Made by a program: the position numbers and the translations under genes
Shown here: positions 54,201-64,000 of the stretch, piece after piece
Numbering within the stretch: position 1 is the stretch's first letter
Layout: the number at the start of each line of letters is the position of its first letter
Origin: Ceratorhiza oryzae-sativae
Taxonomy: Eukaryota; Basidiomycota; Agaricomycetes; Cantharellales; Ceratobasidiaceae
Direction of reading: 5' to 3'
DNA: 64,000 nt
Assembly: GCA_030998015.1 (NCBI GenBank)
Contig: JARWMV010000244.1
Span: 1,054,001-1,118,000, forward strand
Notes under the pieces: model-generated
The model's input: only the letters and a program-made list of their open reading frames with translations
What the model was told of the DNA's origin: nothing
Databases searched by the model: none

Positions 54201-57200
54201 AGGGAAATGTACCTTGCATGGCTCCAAGGATATATGCAATGGTAGTTGAAGAGATCTCTTCGGTTCGCTGATCTGTTTGGCTTTCGTTCAAAGAGATCAC
54301 CTCGTGGTTTGCAGACGCCCAGGTCGACCATGCTAGAGAGTATCCGTTTAACAGCACTCCTGCGAGCATAAGATCGTAGCCAGCTAACCTTTATACCAGT
54401 CTGGAGCGATCTTGGTGGCTAAGTCATAGCCACTCAATACAACGTCAGGTTTATTCTGTTAAGACGATCAGCTATGGGGCGATTCAATGGGCTCCCCGCG
54501 TACCGTTGCCCATTTAGGATCAAGCTCGGCCATCCACTCTGCCCGTTTCAGATAACACTTCGCTATCAGTTTCCCGAAATGCTTTAGCCGTGGCTCAGTA
54601 TTCAATTCATCGATGTGAGCGTAGGGGTCTTCCGGGTCGAGTCCCATGTCACGAGACATGTCGGCAATGAATCCAGACATAGCTTGAATAGTCCTGAGCT
54701 TATGGTCGCCGGTCCATAAAAACTTGAGGTGAGAGTAGATAACCTCGGGCGGTGCAACGGAGCCCTGAAGTCGAGTCAGTGGCATGAAAATAAGAGAATG
54801 GGAATCAATGTACTCCAGAGGACGAAGTCCAAAACCTTTCATCCAAAAGCGAGTTGAAGGTCCTTTCCGCCAAGAAGTATCGACCGTTTTTGCGACAGAG
54901 GTTCGCAAACTTTGTCCACATCGTCGGATCTTGCCTAGGAGTAAGAACCAGCGTACGTAGCTGAACAATCCTCTGCCAGACTTCAACTTCGGGCTGGGCC
55001 TGTTGTAGTCTGAGTAGTACGACAAGTTGAGTAATGCCAAAGGTATGCGTCCAATGAATTCCTTACCGATGCATCCAAACTTTTTGGATCGCGCTCTGAC
55101 GTTCTGGGTTGTCCGCAGACATCTTCCACTTGATCATCTACACAGGAATCAGTTGGGGCGAATCGGAATAGCTCCATTTTCTTTACCTCTTCGATCTGCT
55201 CGCCAAGGCAAATTAGTATATATTGTGGCTACAATCAAATCTCACTTGCCTCGCTAAGCATTTGCATCCTCAGGACCATACTGTAGGGCATGTAAGTCTA
55301 AGGAGAATGCATTCGTCCTGTCTTTTACCTGTAAGAGCGACCATAATTCTGCTCCGCCAAAGCCGTCAACTCCTCGTCCTGTTGCTCACGTGCCCGATCT
55401 ACATGCTGCTGCGCGCGCGCGAACCGATCACGATGGATAGCCTGGATAGCCTTGTAATAGGAGCAGTCAGCCGTATTCTCGTCTAGCGTATTGATGTATT
55501 CGGCCTGTGGACAAGTCAGTTGGTTTCTTTTGTGCTTGCCACACGTACCATCGAATCCCATTTCTGCAGTGACCTACATCACAAACTAAGATAAGTGCTT
55601 GGTTAGAAATTTGCATCACGTATAACTGACCATGCTGCAGCCGTCGCCTAAAATAATCATGAGTTTATATCTTTACTAAATGGGAAGGAATCTCACAAGT
55701 GGTGCAATCTGGACCCTCATGAAGTGGGTGGCGTTCGTCCATTCCCTCCTAGACATTTCCTCGAGTTGACGCCATCTATTACTCGTTAGCAGCAATCCTC
55801 ATCAAAAAGAAGGATGACCCACTCTCCGAGTGCGTGAAGACATCTGCCAAAGTTTATCAGCAGATATTGAAAATAGTATTACAATAGTCATACCTCATCT
55901 TGCCCAGGATCACCGATTCAGATTCTGCCTCGTGCTCACTTCGGTGATTGTATAATGCATATGCTTCTCCCCACTACGGCCGGCCACGTTAGAAACAAAC
56001 GAGACGCAACGAGAAATTACACTCACTTTTCCAAGCCTCTCGTACCATTGTTCATGCTCAACAAACCCTGGCTGATCACGCGCTGCCTGTAAAAACAGGT
56101 CAGTAAAACCCGGCAGACCAACTTATGAAGCTTACAGTCAGGGTTCCATACGCAGCATCCGATTGTCCAAGTCGCGTATTGATGAGAATCAACGACTCGA
56201 TCACAGCATTCGAAGAACTCGACCCGCTCAAGAAATCCAATTCTCGCCAATGGAGCGCTTTAGCAAACGCATGAGTTCGTAGAGCACATTCAGAGAGCGT
56301 GGGAAGGGGAATGGGCAGTGGCCTGGTTGTAGGAGTTAGTAACCCATAATCAGTCACGAAGAGAACCGATTTCACTTGTCGTCATGCTCCATGAACTCCG
56401 CAGCGTTGAGAATCATATGGCAGACATCGGCTGGGCTACGAGGGTCGACGAGGGCGTACTCCAGTACTCTGTCGAGTTCGTCTCGTAGGTCTTCCGTCAG
56501 AGAGAAATAGCAACTGAGGAACTATCAATAAATAATGCCAAACAGCTCGCATATATCCTACCGGAAAAAGCTAATACTGAAGAGCTCTTTCAGCAGGGGC
56601 ATATACTATCAGCTTGTATTAGACACCATTTCTGTCCGAGAAGAAAAGGTGCACACCATATCAGCGAGCGTCCGACAAGAGCGCAACGCGTGGGACGGTG
56701 ATTCCTTTAGACACTCGATCGCAAACTTTCTGATCCACTCTCGCCAATCTTCGGGCGTCGATATTTGAGCTGTATCCCAAGCTGCCCTCAGATGTTGTTG
56801 TACGACTACCAGTGGCGCAGCCTCGGCTACAGGCTCGAGTCGGTCGAATGGGCTTGAGTTGATCGTAAGTGATGAGCCCGCGCAAGGTCTGTCGACTTAC
56901 TATTCGGGTGGGATGTAGAGCGGAATGGGGATGTTTTTCATCATTTTCTGAGCGAGATTAGTGTAGGGGGGGTGGCTAATACGATTGGCCTGCAAACACT
57001 TGTCGATGGTAGGAACGAGCACCACGAAATCTTGTCCGAATATTTGCATCAAAGTACAAATTGCGTCCATGACGGCGATTCGTACTAAGGACATGATCAA
57101 TATCAGGACATTGACAACGGATATGCTCTTACGATCATTGCCCGAATGAGATAGAATACGAAGCAACGGATGAATGACTGACAAGCCCCAACCGCATCAG

Positions 57201-60200
57201 TCGAGCCAACACATGAAACAAAAACCTGACACACTCACCGCGAGAAGCATGATCGGACAAATCACATCGTTCGGCCAACCGAGACACGACCGTGATCGCC
57301 TCGCGCCTCAATGACGTCGGAGCGTCCGTCCGCTCGGCGGTCCTGAGCATCACAGGCAAGACCAACGCAGGATCCACGCCGGGCGCGAGCACCACGATCG
57401 TCTGAAGCGCTTTCATCTGTGCGGGCTGTGCCTTTTCTGGGGACTCGTGCTCAAAGATGTTCAGCATCGGACCGATGACTTGGGGGATGTACCGATGAAA
57501 TTCGGCAGCGAACCCCCGAGCCAGGTTCTCGATGAGACCAACGATGTGCGGTTCCAGAAGAGGCGATTGACCCCACATTTCGCCGATCAGCTCGAGGATC
57601 TGAGGCAGGTAGCTTCGGGTATGCTGCCCGAGGATACCGACCAAAAGCCCGAGCTGCTGCATATGGTAGACTTGCGCTTGAGATCGTGAGGTGCGGATGA
57701 CATGGAAAAACACCGGCATAACCTGTTCACACTCGATCGTCAGTTCCTCATCCTCGCAAGTTCAACGGGCGACCGGCCTGAGGTAAATATCCGAGAATCT
57801 TCAGACCCTGAGTCTTGCAGATAGACATGATAGCCTCGATCGCAGACTGGTGGATGCTCGCAAGGCTGGGTGTTTTCAGAATATTGACGAGTGCGGAAAA
57901 CACCACGCTCGAGGAATATTCCTCCTTGTTCGTGTCGGCGGCGGCGGCAGCAAGGTCGGTATGGCTCAGAATCGCCGAGTCTTGAGCTGCTTCGTCGATG
58001 TGATCGAGGTTGTGCTATCGAATCCGACGCTTAATTATGCTTTTCGGATGATAGCAGGCTCGACTCACCTCATGCTTGTACGGATCCACAGCTCCAAGAA
58101 TCCCCAACGCCTACACAAAACTATATCAAGCCCCTACAAACTCCAACCTAGAAAGGGGGACCCACCCGCATAGCCTCCCTCCTCGTGTCCCGATCCTTCT
58201 CAGTCACCAACACCTTGGTAATCAACTCGACCAACTTGGGGTGCTCAGACTCTGAATCCACTAGATACCCAGTCGACGAACATACAGCGCCCAACGTCTC
58301 GAGCGCAGCCCGCCGTTGACGAATCGCAACCGGGTCCGACAAAGTCTGAACGACGAGTGCCATGATGTCTTTGGTAAATTCGTAAATGTGCTCGCCTCCG
58401 ACAATGGCAAGAGCGCAGAGACATCGCATGATGGCGCTTCCGACTTCGATGGTGCATTTCTCTTTGGCGCGTGGGAGGAGGATTCGGAGGATGGGAATGC
58501 AGTAGGGTGTGATGAGTGTATCGGACGATGTGATGAGCTCGGTGAGGAGTTTGGCACTTTCTTCTTTGCGACGCCTGAAGCCGAGTGATATTAGCAATCA
58601 CTCGAGAGGTCAAAAGGCTGCCACATACGAAACGGTCGAGTACTCGACTTCGTTCAACAACTGGATAACCGTCTTTCTTATTCCAGGCATGACATATGCC
58701 GGATTGAGTGCAGCCAGTCGACCAATGTGCCTCACAGCCAAATCCCTGTTCGCAAATACCTCGTCGTTGGCCGCAATGAATAAATACCGAACACAATCAC
58801 TCTGCATCATTTCAGCCCCAACACACCGCAAACCCACACCATGAATACTCACATGCGCCAAATGCCGATCAAACCTCGCGTCCAACGCACCCAAAACCGT
58901 CCGTCGAACAGCGGCATCTACACACCAAGCCATAAACAATCCCCCTCGCCCTTGGATCACGGGCACCGCATACACGCACCTTGGTCTGCCACGGCAAGCG
59001 TCAACAACCGATCCAGCATATCCATCAAGATCCCGACCGAATAATCGCTCGTCTGGAAACACACCGGGTCGACGGCAATGAGCGTGCACGCCGTCAACGC
59101 GGCGGTTTGTCGAAGAAGGGGCTGTTCAGTGGAGAGATATGGAATGACGCATACGCGCACGACTTCGCTCAGGTTGTGCCCAGCGAAATCGGACGTGCCG
59201 AGGATGTGTATCGCGAGGGTGATGGTTTCGTGACCGTGTTTCTCGACCATGGCTTTCACGTCGGCTGGGAGAGAACTTCCGGTATGAGCCTCGGGCGATC
59301 CTAGAGGCTCGTATCGGCGTTCGCACAATGTCATCGTCAAGAGCTGCAACAGTCGTTCTAGACCAAAGCCATGAATACTTGAGCTCTTGTCTGCATCGAT
59401 CGAAACAACCGACCTTTGATGTCCGGAGCCATGGCAGGCACACCATGAATAATCGCATCCAACGCGCGTTTCAGCCCCTCGGTCAGCTTGTGCGCAAACA
59501 TCGCATCCAACAACTGTTGCGCATGTCGTGCAAACAACGGTCCGAGCGCCTTGGCCAGTTTCTTGATACAGTCGAATACCGGATCGACCGGCGGCGAGTT
59601 CTTCTTTCTATAAACAAAAACGAATTCAACTCAGCCAAACAAATCATCCTTAAACCGAACCCCCGTCATCAGAGGGCAAGTAGCCGATTGATGCAGGGTG
59701 TACGTTCGCTGTCACGATACGAGGAGCAGCCCACTTACACAAATGTGGTCAGAGCCTCGTGGATGCGTTCGACTATTTTGTCCATCATGATCATAATGCC
59801 AGTCTGGAGTGCCTTGGCCAGCGCGCCGATCACCTTGAAGGCGAGACCGCGCTCGTCCGGGGTCGTGGGTTTGACGGTGACCATGAGCAGGTGGGTAATG
59901 ATCCCACGCATGTGCTTGGACGTGAAGGACTCGGCATCGTAGGCTGCAAGGTCGGGAAGAATGATGATGCACATTCGACGAACCATGCCGTCTCTATGCT
60001 GTCGGAGCCGGAGGATGTTCTCGCTTGCCTCTGTAAAGGCAAGCGGGTCATGAGTATCCAAAGGACCGGATAGAGAGATAGGCACGAAATAGCTATAACC
60101 TACCAGGATAAGAGTGCTGAAGAAGCTGTATCGCCCAATCAGTTTCATATCCAAACAGAACCACAGTGATACGCACCATACCCCCTCGCTTGAGGAGTTC

Positions 60201-61142
60201 CTTGTAGGTGAACATGCCAGCGACGAGCGTGACCGAGTCTGTGGCGCGAAGCGAGTCGAGCGTTTCTCGGAGGAGCCGTTCAGCGATCGGGAAACTAATT
60301 TGGGTGTCACGCGTGAACAAGATGTCCAAGCAGACGGCAACAAGCTCTGCACCCGCATGCTTGACCTCCAGCTGGCGAGAAAAAAAAAAGTGATTAGCGC
60401 GCCTCTCTTGATACAAGCGACACTCGACAAGTAAAACTCACGCGCATATCACGCAATGGGACCCAAATTCGTTCCAACACGAGCTCGACATGTTTGTAAA
60501 AATTGCCGGGGCTGTTTCTGGCGAGCTCGGTGAGGATCATGAGGGCAGACTGGCGGGACTTTTCGTTTTGGATGAGGGTGTTGAGGGCCATTTCGACCTC
60601 GTAGTCGATGAACCCGTCGCCGAACGCCGCACCGCCCAGCCGCGCAATGGTTCCGAGCGAAGCAGCGGCCTGCTGGCGAGGGAGGAGGCCCTTGACCATG
60701 CCGTAGAAGCGGTAGAGGTTGGCGGTGGTCGTGTCATTAGCCTCGGACAGCAGAAAGGGGACAACATTGTCTGCGGAAAGTGAGTACGACGTGCAAAGGC
60801 AAGTGAGCAGGCGCACCGATGGCCACGAGTGCACCGAGACATTCCGGCTCTTGTCCCTGGGTGAGGCGAGTGATCGAGGGAATGAGGTACTCTGCCCAGA
60901 GCCTTGCATAGTCGTCTGGGTCCTCGGCGGCGGCGGCAGCGACCTACGCACGCGTCAGCCCACGATGCAGACCATCGCTGGATTTACGCACATGTTCTGC
61001 CAGCTGCCTGCCCGCAAACGTCCTGGTCTCGGTCTCGCTGCCACGGACATCAACACCCATCGAGGGCAACAGCGACGAGTACGTACGTGGTGCGGAGAGC
61101 GGCGAATATCTCGTTGAGTGCAGTAGGCAGGACGACGTCCAT
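51299..61142 (-). CDS. TOR1: TOR kinase (target of rapamycin), about 30 introns
   Basis: PIKK-family Ser/Thr kinase, the catalytic subunit of TOR complex(es) controlling growth and nutrient response at the vacuole and cytoplasm. ATG 61142 ([17 protein letters not shown]) precedes HEAT repeats (about 61.1-56.9 kb; [38 protein letters not shown]). The FAT domain (about 56.3-54.0 kb) and FRB (about 53.9-53.3 kb; [15 protein letters not shown], then [13 protein letters not shown]) follow. Kinase domain: [20 protein letters not shown] segment, [44 protein letters not shown] catalytic loop, [28 protein letters not shown], stop TGA at 51299, last intron 51347-51397. The FRB Ser contacting rapamycin-FKBP12 is in its usual context. 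Introns are about 50-65 bp. No disruptive change was noticed, so it is taken as functional. Not every intron was placed. Confidence 0.95.
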
Positions 61143-62020
61143 CGCGAGCGGTGCCGACAACGCGAGATGTCCTGGTCGACTCGATGTGGTCGAACGCGGG
61201 GTACCAGCGGAACCATTCCGGCGCGATCGGCCACGTTATCTAATCTAATCGGCCTGCCACCGCCACCCGCTCGCCACAGGTGTGTGCCCGACGTTCAGCA
61301 CGACAAATCGGCGTCTGCGGGCAACTCGGAGCTGCCCTGGATGTGACGTGGCCGCTGGTTCGCTGGCGACTCCCGCCGACAGTGTGTCAGCCTTGGCCAC
61401 CCCGCCGCAATACACACGTCGAGCAGGTCAGTCTCAGACGGAGCTTCGGCGATATCACGACAACTACGTGCATGATCTGCGCCGACTGAACGGGATACGG
61501 TCCGTTTTCATTTCACAAGGCCCAGCTCCAACTCCCAGCCTCGTTCTGTTTCCGTCTTCCAGCTTGTTGCAATCTGCCTGGAGCCAGCCGCCAGCCCGCC
61601 GCCGCGCGGGTGCTTGCCACATGCCCCTCGCACACTTGCCACACCTGAACCCGATCTCCAGCTCTCGCCATGCGACGACACCGCCAGCCCTTCTGAGCAT
61701 CCCCCTTTATGCAAGGCCTCATTAGACCCAATGCGGCACCAGTAACCGTCCTCGACCCTACTTCCGCCATTGACAAATTCACATCCGTCCCGTTGCCGTG
61801 CGACCAACGCCTGGCCACCCGCACTACAAAAGTCCCCAGCACAACCATGGTTCTTATCGACTACCTAAAACGACCACCCGTCGCATCCTACTTAAACCTA
61901 CGTCGCTGGCTCGCGTGCGGGAGGCTGATGGATTTCCGCCAGCTCTCTCTGTATTAGTTAGACTTTTTTCATTCATTTGTTATATCTGCTTCGCATTCTC
62001 GCTCTCTTGCTTTCTGCTCC
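61143..62020. promoter_or_regulatory. Divergent promoter region, TOR and 62021 gene
   Basis: The 878 bp between the two divergent start codons holds the presumed promoters of both. The right part (61945-62020) is a pyrimidine-rich leader (TTTTTTCATTCATTTG, CTCTCTTGCTTTCTGCTCC) typical of fungal transcript starts. Several open frames here (for example 61282-61725) are GC-rich and have no domain. Confidence 0.5.
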
Positions 62021-63622
62021 ATGGCGCCCCAACAATACGCAGAGCCGGTCTCGAGCTCCGCTAGTTCTTCTGCCTCCCATCCCAGGTCGACCCCAACACC
62101 AAGTGCACCACCGACCACCGAGTCCGCCCTCATCACCGACATCAACACCGTTTCTCTCGTTGTTGATCCGTCGTACACGGCAACCTCTTCAACAACAACA
62201 ATCGCCTCATCAGAAACTTCCACGGCCGAGGAACCATCGAGCTCAGATGCCGCCCCATCACTCACAGTCTCCATAGTAATCATCGTGATAGTCAGTACGT
62301 CATCTTCATTTCGTCCCCCCCCCCTGGCGCATACAAACTCACCTCACCTCACAACAGTCGCCGTAATCCTGTGCCTCTCGGCACTCTTCATACGCCTCTA
62401 CCGCCGGCGCAAATCCCGTTTGACGCCAAGATCTTCACGAGAACGACCAAACGTGCTTCGTCGTCCAGAGTCGCGGAAACGATCTCGCAGGCCATCCGAC
62501 TTTTGGTCCGCTGATGCATCTAAGCCGGCTTCGGCCCTGCCCACGTCTCCGAGAACTCCCAATGAACACGCTGGTCTTTTAGGACAGGAACAGGCGATCA
62601 TGCGAGAAATATCAAGAGGGTCCGTGGTGGGAGCAAGAGGGCTCAGTCCAATTAGTCTCCAGCTCCCTACGCCAACACATCGCCCACAACACACCACCTG
62701 GGATCCAAGCACAGACCTAGAACAACAGCAGGCGGCAGAAGAGGGACCAGGCCCCACTCAACCGCGCATATCCCAGTCCGAAGAGTACTTTTACCCTTAC
62801 GAACCGTCTGAGCATTCAGCACGAAACTCCACAAGCACCATCCATTCGCGATCGCTCCTCAGCCCCGTGACCGCAGAGGAACCAGCCTATTCGAGCTCGA
62901 ACCTAGAACAAGAACGGGACACCCGACCAAACTCTTCGGTGAACTATACCACGTCTTCCAGCTCTTCGCGACACCAGTCCACGGAGCCTTTTGCGCTAGA
63001 CAACCTCGTTCTCGGCTCCCTCGTTTCGCCTTCGCGCGCCCAGAGTCCTTCTCAGCCTTCGACGCGGTCGAGCATCGAACCTGGTCCGTCGCTGAGCACG
63101 TTTCCACTTCCCCCTACCCGCCATTCCACCATCCAATCCCCCGAATCCGTGCTCCAGCTACCCTTGCCTTCCGAACCACAACCGCCCCGACCAGCACTCC
63201 AGTCAGACATCTCTCAAACTCTCACCAGCCTCCGTCGTTCAGGCTCCCAAGCAACCCATCACCTACGCAACACATCGAGCGCATCCACCGTCGCGAGTCG
63301 CAGACCACGACTCGACATCATCATCGACGACACGCGCCATCCACCGAGCTCATTTTCCGCCGGGTACTTTATGCATACCTCTCCCGAGACCGAGAAACCC
63401 AGACTCTCGCGAGTCGTCTCAGAGACCGCCAGCGCCGAGTCTGTGTATTCCACCACGGACGACGAACCGGTTCCGGATCCCTCGGGGTCGAGATCAAGAC
63501 ACGATTCGGCCTCGTCCGAGATGGACGGTGTACGATATTCGAGAGAGGACGGACGGGCGTCGCCTGCTTTGCCTGATTCTGTACGGACTTCGGTGTTGTC
63601 GTTTTTCGAGACGAGGCGATAG
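62021..63622 (+). CDS. Single-pass membrane protein with Ser/Pro-rich tails
   Basis: ATG 62021 follows a CT-rich leader. The N-terminal ~85 residues are Ser/Thr/Pro-rich, followed by one transmembrane segment formed by joining SIVIIVIVI to AVILCLSALFIRLY across an intron at 62295-62357 (GTACGT...ACAACAG, 63 bp). A basic stop-transfer RRRKSR follows, then about 380 residues rich in Ser, Pro and Thr with short charged segments (EPVPDPSGSRSRHDSASSE). This layout matches fungal Ser/Thr-rich type I or type III single-pass proteins of the cell surface or wall-sensor type, but no WSC or other sensor domain is seen. Spliced length about 512 aa. The intron is in frame and has no stop, so unspliced mRNA would insert 21 residues at the membrane segment. 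Its promoter region is shared with TOR. Confidence 0.8.
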   Translation: MAPQQYAEPVSSSASSSASHPRSTPTPSAPPTTESALITDINTVSLVVDPSYTATSSTTTIASSETSTAEEPSSSDAAPSLTVSIVIIVIVSTSSSFRPPPLAHTNSPHLTTVAVILCLSALFIRLYRRRKSRLTPRSSRERPNVLRRPESRKRSRRPSDFWSADASKPASALPTSPRTPNEHAGLLGQEQAIMREISRGSVVGARGLSPISLQLPTPTHRPQHTTWDPSTDLEQQQAAEEGPGPTQPRISQSEEYFYPYEPSEHSARNSTSTIHSRSLLSPVTAEEPAYSSSNLEQERDTRPNSSVNYTTSSSSSRHQSTEPFALDNLVLGSLVSPSRAQSPSQPSTRSSIEPGPSLSTFPLPPTRHSTIQSPESVLQLPLPSEPQPPRPALQSDISQTLTSLRRSGSQATHHLRNTSSASTVASRRPRLDIIIDDTRHPPSSFSAGYFMHTSPETEKPRLSRVVSETASAESVYSTTDDEPVPDPSGSRSRHDSASSEMDGVRYSREDGRASPALPDSVRTSVLSFFETRR

Positions 63623-63807
63623 TGTATATGAATGTATTAGTCTCTACGGACAATCCTTGTTTTGATTTTACCTGTTTAGTCTTGACGTGATGTCGCTCAC
63701 CGGGGCACGTCGTTTCTCGGAAAAACTAAGGCTGCATGTTTGGCAGAGTCGAGTACGGTTCCAACATGGGATCTCATTACGGCTGATAAAGCGTAGCTGG
63801 ACATGAT

Positions 63808-64000
63808 TTACAGGGTACAAGAATTCAAACCTCGAGTACGAGCAGCACACACTTTTTTGTGTGTGTCTCTGTTGAACCGAGTGCGGAATCCTTTCTGGCA
63901 TCCGGGAACTCCGCAGGAATAGGCTAGGTCACGCCTCAGACCGTCAGCGTTTTCGTCTCTTTCGCCGGGATGCATTTTTACTTACGCTTCATTCCAAAAT
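63808..64000 (-). CDS. C2H2-type zinc-finger protein, 3' end (partial)
   Basis: Exons 63986-64000 (continuing beyond the window) and 63808-63923, intron 63924-63985 (62 bp, GTAAGT...CCTAG). Spliced, the last exon reads KPYSCGVPGCQKGFRTR then FNRDTHKKVC, a C-x4-C-x12-H-x3-C finger with the KPY linker usual before C2H2 fingers. The last ligand is Cys instead of His (a C2HC variant). Stop TAA at 63808. The finger is followed by a short basic tail. A DNA-binding regulator role is likely; the rest of the gene is outside the window. Confidence 0.7.

Noticed and set aside
57447..57689. Plus-strand frames opposite TOR exons (also 58316, 59328, 60114, 60490)
   Set aside because: Antisense shadows of conserved HEAT-repeat exons; the minus strand carries recognisable TOR sequence.
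61282..61848. Long open frames on both strands between TOR and the next gene
   Set aside because: High GC and overlapping antisense frames without domains; they look like shadow frames in a divergent promoter.
63668..63901. 77-codon minus frame at the right edge
   Set aside because: Another frame over the same bases reads a proper zinc finger with a spliced KPY linker, so this frame is a shadow.

Overview
The window looks like part of an Agaricomycete (Basidiomycota) chromosome, most likely Rhizoctonia/Ceratobasidium-like. The reasons are genes split by many 50-65 bp GT..AG introns, a TKL-like kinase of the type amplified in Rhizoctonia, a multi-exon TOR kinase gene, and chromodomain-bearing Ty3/gypsy retrotransposons. 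The assignment is by recollection of family patterns; no search was run.

Layout. (1) 1-4014: a kinase locus with an active-looking TKL-type kinase domain, a hydrophilic linker and a BCK1-like domain that has lost its catalytic residues. (2) About 4.4-39.7 kb: a nested transposable-element block. It holds a complete 6.9 kb Ty3/gypsy element (16395-23337, TSD catag). An older copy of the same family (6874-14393) is inserted in a solo LTR and itself interrupted by another solo LTR (9008-9531, TSD acacc). A second, decayed gypsy lineage lies at about 24.5-28.3 kb. At least six solo LTRs in total have matching 5-bp target duplications, among them an LTR nested head-to-head in another LTR of its own family (28704-30264), and an LTR nested in a third family (37020-38327). 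An unclassified dispersed repeat (about 1.2 kb) with a variable hairpin-rich core recurs. (3) 39.7-45 kb: small inverted-repeat elements, a tandemly duplicated promoter-like segment, a candidate small secreted protein gene with a frameshifted signal peptide, and a 150 bp MITE. (4) 45.8-50.3 kb: a four-helix membrane protein gene, and weaker gene candidates. (5) 51.3-61.1 kb: a complete TOR gene on the minus strand. (6) 62.0-63.6 kb: a single-pass membrane protein gene divergent from TOR. (7) The right edge: the 3' end of a C2H2-type zinc-finger gene on the minus strand.

Older insertions in the repeat block are almost free of CG dinucleotides, with TG/CA in their place, while the youngest insertions and the flanking genes keep CG. 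The pattern fits methylation plus deamination at CpG and gives a relative age order for the insertions. The TE genes act together as a retrotransposon (gag, protease, RT, RNase H, integrase with chromodomain). The host genes around it are unrelated signalling, membrane and regulatory genes.
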